Of a stretch of DNA of 64,000 bases, positions 8,102 through 17,072 are shown piece by piece (within the stretch, counting starts at the first letter, position 1; the number at the start of each line of letters is the position of its first letter). The stretch is taken from positions 119,168 through 183,167 of the forward strand of contig DVFL01000005.1 of assembly GCA_018713255.1 (NCBI GenBank), given 5' to 3'. This stretch comes from Candidatus Cottocaccamicrobium excrementipullorum (GTDB taxonomy: Bacteria; Bacillota; Clostridia; Lachnospirales; Lachnospiraceae). The translations under genes were made by a program, and so were the position numbers. Under the pieces are notes generated by a model. It made no database searches. It was not told the origin of the DNA and saw only the letters and a list, made by a program, of their open reading frames with translations.

Positions 8102-9541
8102 TTAATATGCTTTGCCCCAGTAAACCATCTTCTTCGCCGGTTTTCCGCAGCAGACACATCGGTCTGAGAGCTGTTCCTGTTTAAAAGGAATACAACGGGA
8201 AGTTGCCTGTGTCTCTTCTTTGATCTTGTCCTCACATTCCTGGCAGCCGCACCACATTGCTTTCACGAAACCTGGTTTCTCCTCGATGGTTTTCTTGAAT
8301 TCTTCATAATTTGTCACCTCATAGGTGTGGGCATCCCTATGAGCTCTTGCTCTCTCCAGCATATCATGGTGAATGACATCCATCATCTCTTTCACCTTTT
8401 CTGCCAGATCCTCAAACTTCACTGTGATCTTCTCCCTGGTATCTCTGCGGACTATGACGGCCTGTCCATTCTCAATGTCCTTCGGACCGCATTCGATTCT
8501 GACAGGGATTCCCCTCATCTCCTGCTCTGAGAATTTCCATCCCGGGCTCTTATCACTGTCATCCAGTCTTGCACGGATTCCCGCCTCTTTCAGTGTCTCA
8601 AGCAATTCCTGCGCTTTGGCGAGAACGCCTTCTTTCTTCTGCTGAATCGGGATGATCATCGCCTGAACCGGAGCGATTCTCGGAGGAAGCACCAATCCGC
8701 TGTTATCTCCATGAACCATGATAATCGCGCCGATCATACGTGTCGTCATGCCCCAGGATGTCTGATGAACATATTTCAGCGTATTGTCCTTATCTGTATA
8801 CTGAATTCCAAAGGCTCTTGCGAATCCATCCCCGAAATTGTGGCTGGTTCCGGACTGAAGCGCTTTTCCATCATGCATCAAGGACTCAATGGTATAGGTT
8901 GCCTCGGCTCCGGCGAATTTTTCCTTGTCGGTCTTACGTCCCTTGATAACCGGAATCGCCAGAACTTCCTCACAGAAATCCGCATATACATTCAGCATCT
9001 GAATTGTACGCTCCTCGGCCTCCTCGGCTGTGGCATGGGCTGTGTGGCCTTCCTGCCACAGAAATTCTCTGGAACGCAGAAAAGGTCTCGTCGTCTTTTC
9101 CCAGCGCACCACAGAGCACCACTGATTGTATACTTTCGGAAGATCTCTGTGTGACTGAATATTTCTCGCGTAAAAGTCACAGAACAGAGTCTCAGAAGTC
9201 GGACGGACACAAAGTCTCTCCTGAAGGGGTTCCAGACCGCCATGGGTCACCCAGGCTACTTCCGGGGCAAATCCTTCTACATGATCCTTCTCTTTTTGAA
9301 GAAGACTCTCTGGAATGAACATCGGCATGTAGACATTCTCCACTCCCGTCTCCTTGAAACGGCGGTCCAGCTCATGCTGGATGTTCTCCCAGATCGCATA
9401 GCCGGCAGGTTTGATCGCCATACAGCCTTTGACACTGGTGTAATCCACCAGCTCTGCTTTCTTCACCACATCTGTATACCACTGCGTGAAATCTTCCTCC
9501 ATGGAAGTAATCGCTTCTACGAGTTTCTTTTCCTTTGCCAT
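8102..9541 (-). CDS. proS: Prolyl-tRNA synthetase, archaeal/eukaryotic type
   Basis: 479-residue class II synthetase charging tRNA-Pro. Motif 2 ([25 protein letters not shown]), [13 protein letters not shown] and the C-terminal zinc-like domain with paired cysteines (CGCQEC, CVCCGK) are those of the archaeal-like short ProRS, which lacks the editing insertion of the Escherichia coli type. The start at 9541 has the ribosome site AAGGAG; eight further upstream codons are open but unsupported. Transcription is controlled by the T-box leader immediately upstream. Confidence 0.95.
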   Translation of the reverse strand: MAKEKKLVEAITSMEEDFTQWYTDVVKKAELVDYTSVKGCMAIKPAGYAIWENIQHELDRRFKETGVENVYMPMFIPESLLQKEKDHVEGFAPEVAWVTHGGLEPLQERLCVRPTSETLFCDFYARNIQSHRDLPKVYNQWCSVVRWEKTTRPFLRSREFLWQEGHTAHATAEEAEERTIQMLNVYADFCEEVLAIPVIKGRKTDKEKFAGAEATYTIESLMHDGKALQSGTSHNFGDGFARAFGIQYTDKDNTLKYVHQTSWGMTTRMIGAIIMVHGDNSGLVLPPRIAPVQAMIIPIQQKKEGVLAKAQELLETLKEAGIRARLDDSDKSPGWKFSEQEMRGIPVRIECGPKDIENGQAVIVRRDTREKITVKFEDLAEKVKEMMDVIHHDMLERARAHRDAHTYEVTNYEEFKKTIEEKPGFVKAMWCGCQECEDKIKEETQATSRCIPFKQEQLSDRCVCCGKPAKKMVYWGKAY

Positions 9542-9633
9542 CTCTTTTTCTCCTTTTCTGATCATAAATATCGGATATTCTTGTGCCTCAGATAAATCTC
9601 TTCGCAGACTGCGCGGATCTTCTCAGTAACACA

Positions 9634-9873
9634 AAAAAAGCCTTCAGATCCCTACCCTGAGGGACCGAAAGCTTTCGGCGGTACCACCCTGTTTCACAAA
9701 AAAGCCTCTGCTTTCCTGTGCTCTCACTTCCGTTATCGCCGGTAATACGTCCTGCTTGTATTCACAGGAAGGCTCCAAGGTGGGTTCCAATGCCGCTCAC
9801 AGGACTCTCGCACCATATGAATCCCTCTCTGAAGATCGCAGACACTGTACTATTCTCTTCATCGCCCATCACT
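9634..9873 (-). promoter_or_regulatory. T-box leader (tRNA-Pro responsive) of proS
   Basis: The invariant antiterminator sequence AGGGTGGTACCGC is at 9678-9690 on the minus strand. Upstream are the AGAGAG stem I motif (9825-9830) and the segment GGAACCCACC (about 9779-9788), whose CCC triplet (9782-9784) is a candidate proline specifier. Downstream, 9634-9672 forms the competing terminator: an AGCTTTCGGTCCCT arm pairing with AGGGATCTGAAGGCT and followed by a run of T. Uncharged tRNA-Pro would stabilise the antiterminator and allow proS-cca transcription. Confidence 0.93.
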
Positions 9874-9885
9874 TATTTAAAACTC

Positions 9886-9914
9886 ATTCTATGAAAAATC
9901 TTTTTAAATGTCAA
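9886..9914 (-). promoter_or_regulatory. sigma-A promoter of the proS T-box unit
   Basis: TTGACA (9909-9914), 17-nt spacer, TAGAAT (9886-9891) on the minus strand, placing the transcript start just before the T-box stem I. Confidence 0.85.
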
Positions 9915-9920
9915 GAACAA

Positions 9921-10415
9921 TTATAACGTAAGCTCGATTTTTCTGCCTGTCGCATTGTACTGATAGTACCGCACCCCTGCTGCATCCAGCATTTTCTTGG
10001 AGGCAATCACAGAGGGGGTTCCCGCATATTTGTCATTCCCATAGACAATCGTTTTGATGCCGGCCTGGATAATTGCCTTCGCACACTCATTGCACGGGAA
10101 GAGCGTCACATAAAGCTTGGCCCCCTCCAGGCTTCCTCCCCGGTAATTTAAAATCGCATTCAATTCACTGTGGGTTACATAGAGATACTTCGTCTCAAGC
10201 TCCTCCCCATCTCTTGCCCAGGGAAAATCATCGTCCGAACATCCCATAGGAAACCCATTATATCCCATAGATAAGATCTTGTTATCCTGACTCACAATAC
10301 AAGCCCCCACCTGGGAGTTCGGATCCTTGGAACGCATACCTGACAGCTGCGCCACCCCCATAAAATACTCATCCCAGGTAATGTAGCCGGAACGTTTTAA
10401 AATTTTCTTTGCCAT
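9921..10415 (-). CDS. Deoxycytidylate (dCMP) deaminase, ComEB type
   Basis: 164-residue zinc deaminase converting dCMP to dUMP, the precursor of dTMP. Zinc and catalytic residues are visible: HSE (His and Glu, about residues 82-84) and PCNEC (two Cys, about 107-111). The N-terminal segment SKDPNSQVGACIV and GYNGFP are family hallmarks. The ATG at 10415 follows GGAG. It is third in a tsaC-rpiB-dCMP deaminase unit; the T-box promoter of proS begins only 6 nt downstream. Confidence 0.93.
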   Translation of the reverse strand: MAKKILKRSGYITWDEYFMGVAQLSGMRSKDPNSQVGACIVSQDNKILSMGYNGFPMGCSDDDFPWARDGEELETKYLYVTHSELNAILNYRGGSLEGAKLYVTLFPCNECAKAIIQAGIKTIVYGNDKYAGTPSVIASKKMLDAAGVRYYQYNATGRKIELTL

Positions 10416-10455
10416 AGTCTTCTCCTGCTTTTTGCAAAATACGATCCGTCCGTTC

Positions 10456-10887
10456 TCAGTCTTCCTCGATCATACGGATTCTCCGGACATGTCTCTCATC
10501 ACCGGAAAACGGCGTGTCAAGAAATGTATCCACAATCTTGTTGGCCAGCCCGGCTCCCACAACTCTGCCTCCCAGTGCCAGCACGTTGGCATCGTTGTGC
10601 AGACGGGTTGCTTCTGCCATAAAGCAATCCGTGCACAATGCCGCCCGGATTCCTTTCTGTTTATTGGCCGTAATGGAAATTCCGATACCTGTGCCGCAGA
10701 TGAGAATTCCTTTCTCACATTCTTTCTCCTGAATTGCTCTACACACTTCTTTGGCATAGACTGGATAGTCCACAGAATCGGTATCGTAACATCCAAAATC
10801 CTTGTAGGCAATCCCCCGCTCGTCCAAATGTTTCAAAATCTCCTGTTTCAGTTCAAATCCACCATGATCGCAGCCAATCGCCAGCAT
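10456..10887 (-). CDS. rpiB: Ribose 5-phosphate isomerase B
   Basis: 143-residue RpiB/LacAB-family isomerase interconverting ribose 5-phosphate and ribulose 5-phosphate. Recognisable by MLAIGCDHGGFELK, the catalytic Cys loop ILICGTGIGISI and HNDANVLALGGR. The ribosome site AAGGAGG precedes the ATG at 10887. It lies between tsaC and dCMP deaminase; the same tsaC-rpiB neighbourhood (ywlC-ywlF) occurs in Bacillus. Confidence 0.95.
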   Translation of the reverse strand: MLAIGCDHGGFELKQEILKHLDERGIAYKDFGCYDTDSVDYPVYAKEVCRAIQEKECEKGILICGTGIGISITANKQKGIRAALCTDCFMAEATRLHNDANVLALGGRVVGAGLANKIVDTFLDTPFSGDERHVRRIRMIEED

Positions 10888-10904
10888 GATTATATCCTCC
10901 TTTT

Positions 10905-11960
10905 TTATTCTTCCACCCGGATCACACGGTGTCCGGCAGCTTTCAACAGACGATTCATAATTGCCTGTCCCATCTTCGGCGTGTCAAATGCCTCCGAATA
11001 GATCGACTCCACATCGTACTGATCGAAATCCCTGAGAACCTCATACAAATGAAGGGCAATACTCGCCTCGTCCTCGCGGCTTCCTATGCAGCGCACCAGA
11101 CCTTTTGGGTAATAGGGAACCGTCTCACTGGTGCCAATAATGCCGATCTGCTTCCCGCGCCCTGCTGCCTCCCGGGCCCGTTCATTGATATAGTTCACCA
11201 CCTGGTCCGTCTTTCCTTCCACGATGGTCAATTCAGCCTTCGGCGCATAATGCCGGTATTTCATGCCCGGAGCTTTCGGATGCTGACTTCCGTCGTTTTT
11301 CAAAAGTCCCCGGTCCATTCGAACCTCGCCCAGCTGTTCCCGCAGCATTTCCAGAGAAATATACCCCGGCCTTAAGACCGTCGGAACATCCTCGGTGAAA
11401 TCCACAATTGTGGACTCAATCCCGATTCCCACCTGGCCTCCGTCCAGAATCATATCCACCGCACCTGTCAAATCTTCCTCCACATGCGCCGCAGTGGTAG
11501 GACTCGGCCGTCCCGATGTATTGGCACTTGGCGCGGCGATGAATCCACCGCTGGCCAAAATCAGATCCCTCGCCACCGGATGGCTGGGATAGCGGACAGC
11601 CACACTCTCCAATCCTCCCGTTGTCTCATAAGGCACTGCCGCAGATTTGGGCAGAATCATTGTGAGCGGTCCCGGCCAGTAAGCCGCAGCTAAAATCTTC
11701 GCTTTCTCGGGCACTTCCAGCACAATCTTCTCCAGATCTTCCATGCGGGCAATATGTACGATCAGCGGATTGTCAGAGGGTCTGCCTTTCGCCGCATATA
11801 TTTTTTCCGATGCCTTGGCATCCAGGGCATTTCCGCCCAACCCATAGACAGTCTCCGTGGGAAAGGCCACCAGACCTCCCGCTCTTAACACAGCGGCAGC
11901 CTCTTCGATTATCTCCTTTTGCGGATTCTTAGAATCAATTTTTCGAATTTTTGTCTTCAT
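10905..11960 (-). CDS. tsaC: L-threonylcarbamoyladenylate synthase, Sua5 type
   Basis: 351-residue enzyme making threonylcarbamoyl-AMP from threonine, bicarbonate and ATP for the t6A37 modification of ANN-decoding tRNAs. The N-terminal YrdC domain shows GGLVAFPTETVYGLGGNA, KGRPSDNPLIVHI and APSANTSGRPSPT; the extra C-terminal Sua5 domain (about residues 230-350) makes it the long YwlC form. Start at 11960 with GGAGAGAG. It is the first gene of the unit, behind its own promoter (12001-12029). Confidence 0.95.
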   Translation of the reverse strand: MKTKIRKIDSKNPQKEIIEEAAAVLRAGGLVAFPTETVYGLGGNALDAKASEKIYAAKGRPSDNPLIVHIARMEDLEKIVLEVPEKAKILAAAYWPGPLTMILPKSAAVPYETTGGLESVAVRYPSHPVARDLILASGGFIAAPSANTSGRPSPTTAAHVEEDLTGAVDMILDGGQVGIGIESTIVDFTEDVPTVLRPGYISLEMLREQLGEVRMDRGLLKNDGSQHPKAPGMKYRHYAPKAELTIVEGKTDQVVNYINERAREAAGRGKQIGIIGTSETVPYYPKGLVRCIGSREDEASIALHLYEVLRDFDQYDVESIYSEAFDTPKMGQAIMNRLLKAAGHRVIRVEE

Positions 11961-12000
11961 TTTCTCTCTCCCTGTCTAAAGCCCGTCTTCTTCGCCTCCT

Positions 12001-12029
12001 ATTCTAACCTATTTTTTTCTGTCCAGCAA
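12001..12029 (-). promoter_or_regulatory. sigma-A promoter of tsaC-rpiB unit
   Basis: TTGCTG (12024-12029), 17-nt spacer, TAGAAT (12001-12006) on the minus strand, about 40 nt before the tsaC start. Confidence 0.7.
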
Positions 12030-12086
12030 GACCCGCCGTTCTTTTTTGTGCGTCATCTTTCCTACTAAAACAGTCTTTGCGAACGG

Positions 12087-12114
12087 AAAAACAGCCATCC
12101 CGAAGGATGGCTGT
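12087..12114 (-). terminator. Intrinsic terminator of the aldolase gene
   Basis: ACAGCCATCC, a TTCG tetraloop, then GGATGGCTGT (12091-12114 on the minus strand) followed by T residues; begins 15 nt after the aldolase stop. Confidence 0.93.
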
Positions 12115-12129
12115 CTCTAAGTTCTATTC

Positions 12130-12993
12130 TCAGGCTTTGTCAACAGAACCGAACAGTTCCATTTTTTCCTTGACAGTAGCCTTAATTGCGTCAAATCCAG
12201 GAGCCAGAAGTTTACGCGGATCGTATCCCTTGCCCTGCTGATCTTTTCCTGCCTCAATATATTCACGGGTAGCTGCTGCAAATGCCAGCTGGCATTCCGT
12301 ATTGACATTAATCTTTGCAACGCCAAGGCTGATTGCTTTCTTGATCATATCTGCCGGAATTCCTGTACCTCCGTGAAGAACCAGAGGAAGTTCACCTGTC
12401 AGCTGCTGGATTGCATCCAGAGTCTCGAAGGAAAGTCCCTGCCAGTTTGCCGGATATTTTCCGTGAATGTTACCGATACCTGCTGCCAGGAAGTCAACGC
12501 CTAAGTCAGCAATTGCCTTGCACTCTTTCGGATCTGCACATTCTCCCATTCCTACAACGCCGTCTTCCTCGCCGCCGATGGAACCAACCTCAGCCTCGAT
12601 GGAGATTCCTCTCTTATGAGCCTCTGCAACCAGCTCTTTTGTCTTAGCCACATTCTCTTCGATCGGATAGTGTGATCCATCAAACATTACGGAAGAGAAT
12701 CCTGCGTCCATACATTTATAGCAATGTTCGTAGGAACCATGATCCAGATGCAGAGCAACCGGAACTGTAATGTTCAGCTCTTCCAGCATACCATTTACCA
12801 TTCCCACGATAGTCTTATAACCACCCATATATTTTCCGGCACCCTCTGATACACCCAGGATCACCGGAGAATTATTCTCCTGAGCAGTCAGAAGAATCGC
12901 CTTTGTCCATTCCAGGTTATTGATGTTGAACTGTCCCACTGCATAGTGACCAGCTTTCGCCTTTTTCAGCATTTCTGTAGCAGATACTAACAT
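12130..12993 (-). CDS. fba: Class II fructose-bisphosphate aldolase
   Basis: 287-residue zinc-dependent aldolase of glycolysis and gluconeogenesis, cleaving fructose 1,6-bisphosphate to DHAP and glyceraldehyde 3-phosphate. The metal and substrate signatures are seen: HLDHGSYEHC (catalytic Asp and zinc His), GISIEAEVGSIGG, FLAAGIGNIHGKY and LVLHGGTGIP, then INVNTECQLAF. The length fits the Firmicute FbaA group. Monocistronic: own promoter (13034-13061) and terminator (12087-12114). Confidence 0.95.
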   Translation of the reverse strand: MLVSATEMLKKAKAGHYAVGQFNINNLEWTKAILLTAQENNSPVILGVSEGAGKYMGGYKTIVGMVNGMLEELNITVPVALHLDHGSYEHCYKCMDAGFSSVMFDGSHYPIEENVAKTKELVAEAHKRGISIEAEVGSIGGEEDGVVGMGECADPKECKAIADLGVDFLAAGIGNIHGKYPANWQGLSFETLDAIQQLTGELPLVLHGGTGIPADMIKKAISLGVAKINVNTECQLAFAAATREYIEAGKDQQGKGYDPRKLLAPGFDAIKATVKEKMELFGSVDKA

Positions 12994-13033
12994 ATTGTTT
13001 ACCTCCGTATTCTTTTAATATCTCGCTTCTTTT

Positions 13034-13061
13034 ATTATACCCCAAAATCTGTAAACTGCAA
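13034..13061 (-). promoter_or_regulatory. sigma-A promoter of fba
   Basis: TTGCAG (13056-13061), 16-nt spacer, TATAAT (13034-13039) on the minus strand, 41 nt before the aldolase ATG. Confidence 0.85.
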
Positions 13062-13186
13062 AGACTTTTGTTTATCTGCCGTCTCAAAATCCACCTTCGA
13101 ACCATGGTACCATAGACCGGACAGCTCTTCGTCATTTTTACTATTTTTTTCTGTTATCCATTGTTCATATAGACAAAAATACTCTT

Positions 13187-13204
13187 TATAAGTAAATACT
13201 TATA
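13187..13204. repeat. Inverted repeat TATAAGTA-AA-TACTTATA over the lysR stop codon
   Basis: A perfect 8-bp inverted repeat with an AA centre. It overlaps the lysR stop (13200-13202). A near-identical sequence lies at the other end of the gene (14174-14191), so this may be a second binding site for the same regulator. Confidence 0.6.
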
Positions 13205-14159
13205 TAATTACTTCCTCAGGCTGCTCCTCTAACACAATCTTCATAAACTCTTCCATGCTCCTGGTCAGATATCTGTTTCTGCGGTAAAACAGATAGACAT
13301 CCCTCACTGCCGCTGGGTCATCCAATTTGTAATAGAGCACCGTATCATTTGAGGGAAAACACTTGACAATCGTGTCACTGACAAAAGAAGCTCCCAGTTC
13401 GAACTTTAAGAGATGATACACCGTCATCAACTGATTCAGTTTCAGTGTCACATTCAGAGAAATATTCGCACGCTTACAGATCGCCTCCACTCGGTCCCTG
13501 GTATCGTTATTCTGTCTCATAACCATAAAGGGCTCATCTTGAAATTTTTTCAGCGGAACCGCTGGGAAAGAAGGATTCAGATGCACATCATTGATAATAT
13601 CATTCACCGTCAGCTGGTAAGTGGATGCACGGCGGTTACTGGAAAAAGACGCCGGGACAGCCAAAAGCAGACGCTCCTTCATCATAGATATTCTGTCATA
13701 TACCTTTTCGTCCAACAGATAGTTGTCCACGACAAAATCCAACTCCCCATTGGCCAACTTTTTCTCCAAAAGATTACTGTTTCCCTCGAACAAGCTCACC
13801 TTTACATCCGGGTAAGACGCTTTAAATTTCTTGATATATTTCGGCAGCACAAAAGAAGAAAACAGGTATGTACTTCCCACCGTAAGACGCCCCGTCTTTA
13901 GTTCATCTAGTTTGCCCACATAGTAGGCAAACTCGTCCTCTAGGCTCATAATTTTCTCGGCGGTCTTAATATATTTCTTTCCACATTCCGTCAGCTGAAT
14001 CGGCGTCGTACTTCGGTCAAACAGAGGCATTCCAATATTTTTCTCAATCTTCTTAATCATTCCGCTCAGAGCAGGCTGGGAAATATAGAGATTTCGCGCC
14101 GCATTGGAAAAACTTCTCTCTTTATATACCTCGTAGACATACTTCATACCGTTAAACAT
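13200..14159 (-). CDS. LysR family transcriptional regulator of the aspartate module
   Basis: About 319-residue LysR protein: an N-terminal winged helix (SFSNAARNLYISQPALSGMI, about residues 17-36), a linker helix and a periplasmic-binding-protein-like effector domain (about 90-300). It is divergent from an aminotransferase-symporter-racemase operon, which is the classic arrangement for a LysR target. The start is the ATG at 14159, six nt after AAAGGAGG; a GTG two codons upstream overlaps the ribosome site. Two operator-like repeats lie just upstream, implying autoregulation. The effector is plausibly aspartate or glutamate, but that is inference. Confidence 0.88.
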   Translation of the reverse strand: MFNGMKYVYEVYKERSFSNAARNLYISQPALSGMIKKIEKNIGMPLFDRSTTPIQLTECGKKYIKTAEKIMSLEDEFAYYVGKLDELKTGRLTVGSTYLFSSFVLPKYIKKFKASYPDVKVSLFEGNSNLLEKKLANGELDFVVDNYLLDEKVYDRISMMKERLLLAVPASFSSNRRASTYQLTVNDIINDVHLNPSFPAVPLKKFQDEPFMVMRQNNDTRDRVEAICKRANISLNVTLKLNQLMTVYHLLKFELGASFVSDTIVKCFPSNDTVLYYKLDDPAAVRDVYLFYRRNRYLTRSMEEFMKIVLEEQPEEVII

Positions 14160-14173
14160 AGGCACCCTCCTTT

Positions 14174-14220
14174 TATAAGCAAATACTTATAACTTTTATA
14201 GTCTTATAAATATTTGCTAT
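14174..14220. promoter_or_regulatory. Operator-like repeats in the lysR/aspartate-operon intergenic region
   Basis: TATAAGCAAATACTTATA at 14174-14191 is an inverted repeat with one mismatch; AGCAAATATTTATAAG on the minus strand (about 14203-14218) is a degenerate second copy. Both lie within 60 nt upstream of lysR. The remaining 318-nt region also holds TGAT-N6-ATCA at 14353-14366, resembling a LysR T-N11-A box, and a weak plus-strand promoter beginning with TTGACT at 14394. Confidence 0.55.
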
Positions 14221-14426
14221 TGTCCTGGTATATTTCTATAATAAACTCATCAAATGCGGAGGAAAAATATAACATTTCAACAATTTTCAAAAAAGCAGTT
14301 CTATTTACAGAATTAACAATAACACAAAACAGAACGCATGTCGAATAAAAAATGATCTGAAAATCACCTCGACTCCCCCCAACATACGCCCCGTTGACTT
14401 CACTGTACTAGGTGGTTTTTAAGATA

Positions 14427-14457
14427 GAAGACCCTGCCCTGTGTGGGCGGTGTCTTC
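14427..14457 (+). promoter_or_regulatory. Leader hairpin before the aspartate aminotransferase
   Basis: GAAGACCCTGCCC and GGGCGGTGTCTTC form a 12-13 bp imperfect stem with a TGTGT loop, ending about 14 nt before the ribosome site AAAGGAGG. No T run follows, so it is not an intrinsic terminator; it may stabilise the mRNA or modulate translation. Confidence 0.5.
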
Positions 14458-14483
14458 AATACCAAAAAAGAAAGGAGGATACA

Positions 14484-15776
14484 ATGACCCCTATTAACAA
14501 TTACACCCAAGAAGAACTCACCAAAGAACTTCAAAAAGCAAAAGAGGAATATTCTTCTTACCAAAGACAAAATTTGAATCTGAACCTGACCCGCGGAAAA
14601 CCCAGCCCTTCACAGTTGGATTTGAGCAACGATCTGTTAAAGGAGATGGACGGCTACCTTCTGGAAGATGGAACAGATGCCAGAAACTACGGCATTCTGG
14701 ATGGGATTCCTGAGTGTAAAAGGCTGTTTGCCCAGCTTTTGGGTCTAAAAGAAGAAGCTCTGATTATCGGCGGCAATTCCAGCCTGAATCTGATGTTTGA
14801 CACCTTATCCAGTCTCTGTCTATTTGGCACAGGAAGCGAAAAGCCTTGGATGTACTATTCTTTAAACGGTACTCCCGTCAAGTTTCTCTGTCCGGTTCCA
14901 GGATATGACCGACACTTCACCTGTTGTGAAGAGTTAGGAATCGAGATGATCCCTGTCCCACTGTTGGATGACGGCCCGGACATGGAGCAAGTCAAGAAGC
15001 TGGTCAAAGCCGACCCGCTAATCAAAGGCATCTGGTGCGTGCCTCTTCACTCAAACCCCAGCGGCGTCTGCTATAGCGACGAAGTGGTGTCCATGCTCGC
15101 TTCCATGGAGACCGCAGCCCCTGATTTTCGGATTTTCTGGGACAACGCCTACGGAGTACACCACGTATACGAAGAGGTCTCGCTGAAGAACATTTTTGAA
15201 GAATGCCAGGCCGCAGGTCACCCGGAACGGGTATATTACTTCTTCTCCACATCCAAAATAACATTTCCAGGAGCAGGCGTATCCCTTGTGGCATCCGGAC
15301 CATCCAACATCGCTGAATTGAAAAAACACATGTCTGCGCAGACCATTGGTCACGATAAGATCAACCAACTGCGGCATGTAAAATATTTTAAGACACCAGA
15401 AAATATACGTCTGCACATGGGAGAACTGGCCAAGCAACTCCGTCCTAAATTCGATTTAGTAGAAACCTGGCTCGATCGGGAGCTTCGCGGTACCGGCTTA
15501 GCCGATTGGACTTCTCCAAAAGGAGGATATTTTGTGTCCGTCAATACACTCCCCCACTGTGCAAAACGTACCGTACAGCTGGCCAAGGAAGCCGGCGTAG
15601 TTCTCACCAAAGCCGGTGCTACTTATCCTTATGGAAAAGACGACGCCGATTCCAACATCCGAATCGCGCCTTCTTACCCAAATCTGGACGAGTTAGAAAC
15701 TGCAATGAAAATTTTTACCCTCTGTGTAAAAATAGCCGGCATGGAGAACATTTTAGAGACAAAGTACAATCACTGA
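14484..15776 (+). CDS. Class I/II aspartate aminotransferase (MocR-like subgroup)
   Basis: About 430-residue PLP-dependent fold type I aminotransferase. The segments LNLTRGKPSPSQLDLS, GIPECKRLFAQLLG and STSKITFPGAGVS (containing the Schiff-base Lys) match the Asp aminotransferase group exemplified by mycobacterial Rv3722c, which makes aspartate from oxaloacetate and glutamate. The ATG at 14484 has a perfect AAAGGAGG; 24 upstream open codons are rejected. It heads an operon with a symporter 16 nt downstream and an aspartate racemase. The family assignment is firm; the substrate is supported by context. Confidence 0.88.
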   Translation: MTPINNYTQEELTKELQKAKEEYSSYQRQNLNLNLTRGKPSPSQLDLSNDLLKEMDGYLLEDGTDARNYGILDGIPECKRLFAQLLGLKEEALIIGGNSSLNLMFDTLSSLCLFGTGSEKPWMYYSLNGTPVKFLCPVPGYDRHFTCCEELGIEMIPVPLLDDGPDMEQVKKLVKADPLIKGIWCVPLHSNPSGVCYSDEVVSMLASMETAAPDFRIFWDNAYGVHHVYEEVSLKNIFEECQAAGHPERVYYFFSTSKITFPGAGVSLVASGPSNIAELKKHMSAQTIGHDKINQLRHVKYFKTPENIRLHMGELAKQLRPKFDLVETWLDRELRGTGLADWTSPKGGYFVSVNTLPHCAKRTVQLAKEAGVVLTKAGATYPYGKDDADSNIRIAPSYPNLDELETAMKIFTLCVKIAGMENILETKYNH

Positions 15777-15792
15777 TCGAGGAGGGGTATCA

Positions 15793-17037
15793 ATGAAGAA
15801 AAAAAGACTGTCGCTGCCGCATTTTATTCTCATAAGTATGATCTTGGGAATCATCGTCGGCATTCTGATGCAGAAACACGCGGACATCGCCAACACTTAT
15901 ATCAAACCTTTCGGCACTATTTTCCTGAATCTCATCAAGATGATCGTCGTGCCTGTGGTTCTAAGTTCCATCATATCCGGCGTCATCTCTATGCAGGATA
16001 TCAAGAAAGTAGGAAAAGCCGGCGTCAAAACGATCATATTTTTCCTGGCGACCACCGTCTTTGCAGTCACCTTAGGTCTGATTTTCGCAAATCTTTTGAA
16101 TGTAGGAAGTGGTTATCAGCTGTCCGGTGAATCCCTCACCTACGAGGCAGTAGAGGCACCTTCTATGGGTGAAACCTTTATGAACGTCTTTCCATCAAAC
16201 GCGTTTGAACCGCTCGCCAGCGCCGATATGCTGCAAGTCATCGTCATCGCGTTGTTCTTTGGAGCCGGTATCCTGATGGCCGGTGAGAAAGGGAAAGCAT
16301 TCGGAAACTTTGTGGACAGCGCCACAGAAGTATGCATGAAAGTAATGGAAGTCATCATCAAACTGTCTCCGATCGGTGTATTCGCTCTGCTGGTACCGGT
16401 TATCGCAGAAAACGGTCCGGATGTCCTGCTTCCTCTGCTAAGACTCATTTTAGTCTGCTATTTTGTATACATCCTGCACATGGTGCTTACCTATTCCACA
16501 CTCACGAAATTTTTCGCAAAAATACCAATTTTGCGTTTCTTTAAAACTGCAATGCCTGCAACTATTATGGCTTTCTCTACTTCCAGCAGTATGGGAGCTC
16601 TGCCAATGGCTCTGGACTGTTCTGAGAAAATGGGAAGCCGGCGGGACATTTCTAGTTTCGTCATACCTCTGGGAACTACCATCAACATGGATGGAACCGC
16701 GATTTATCAAGGTGTGTGTGCCATCTTTATCGCACAGATTTTCGGGCAGGACTTAAATCTCGCTCAGCAGATCACTGTTGTCGCCGCTGCCGTCCTGTCA
16801 TCCATCGGAACAGCCGGTGTCCCAGGTTCCGGTATGATTATGCTTTCCATGGTTCTCCAGTCTGTCGGCCTGCCTTTGGAAGGCATCGCATTGGTCGCTG
16901 GTATCGACCGTATCTTAGACATGGGAAGAACCGCAGTAAATACCACTGGAAATATGGCTTGCGCAGCCTGCATCTCCTTTATGGAGGACCGAAAAGAAGG
17001 CAAGCTTCCGCCTAGCTCCAAGCAAACTGCTCAATAG
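15793..17037 (+). CDS. Dicarboxylate/amino acid:cation symporter (DAACS family)
   Basis: 414-residue secondary transporter of the GltP/GltT/GltPh family, importing aspartate, glutamate or C4-dicarboxylates with sodium or protons. Seen: multiple hydrophobic helices, the HP1 serine-rich loop STSSSMGALP (about residues 257-266), the TM7 motif NMDGTA (about 290-295) and the HP2 loop with GVPGSG. The N-terminus is basic (MKKKRLSLP). The ribosome site GAGGAGGGG is within the gap after the aminotransferase. Flanking Asp enzymes suggest L- or D-aspartate as the substrate. Confidence 0.93.
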   Translation: MKKKRLSLPHFILISMILGIIVGILMQKHADIANTYIKPFGTIFLNLIKMIVVPVVLSSIISGVISMQDIKKVGKAGVKTIIFFLATTVFAVTLGLIFANLLNVGSGYQLSGESLTYEAVEAPSMGETFMNVFPSNAFEPLASADMLQVIVIALFFGAGILMAGEKGKAFGNFVDSATEVCMKVMEVIIKLSPIGVFALLVPVIAENGPDVLLPLLRLILVCYFVYILHMVLTYSTLTKFFAKIPILRFFKTAMPATIMAFSTSSSMGALPMALDCSEKMGSRRDISSFVIPLGTTINMDGTAIYQGVCAIFIAQIFGQDLNLAQQITVVAAAVLSSIGTAGVPGSGMIMLSMVLQSVGLPLEGIALVAGIDRILDMGRTAVNTTGNMACAACISFMEDRKEGKLPPSSKQTAQ

Positions 17038-17072
17038 ACAGCACCCTAATTGATAGCCGAGGAAGATGATAA

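Noticed and set aside
13200..14165. lysR region as a recent mobile insertion flanked by repeats
   Set aside because: The flanking 18-nt repeats are inverted-repeat operators by shape, there is no recombinase, and the divergent operon depends on the regulator; insertion remains only a minor alternative.
14427..14457. T-box or attenuator before the aspartate aminotransferase
   Set aside because: No T-box consensus, no T run and no leader peptide; only a hairpin can be supported.
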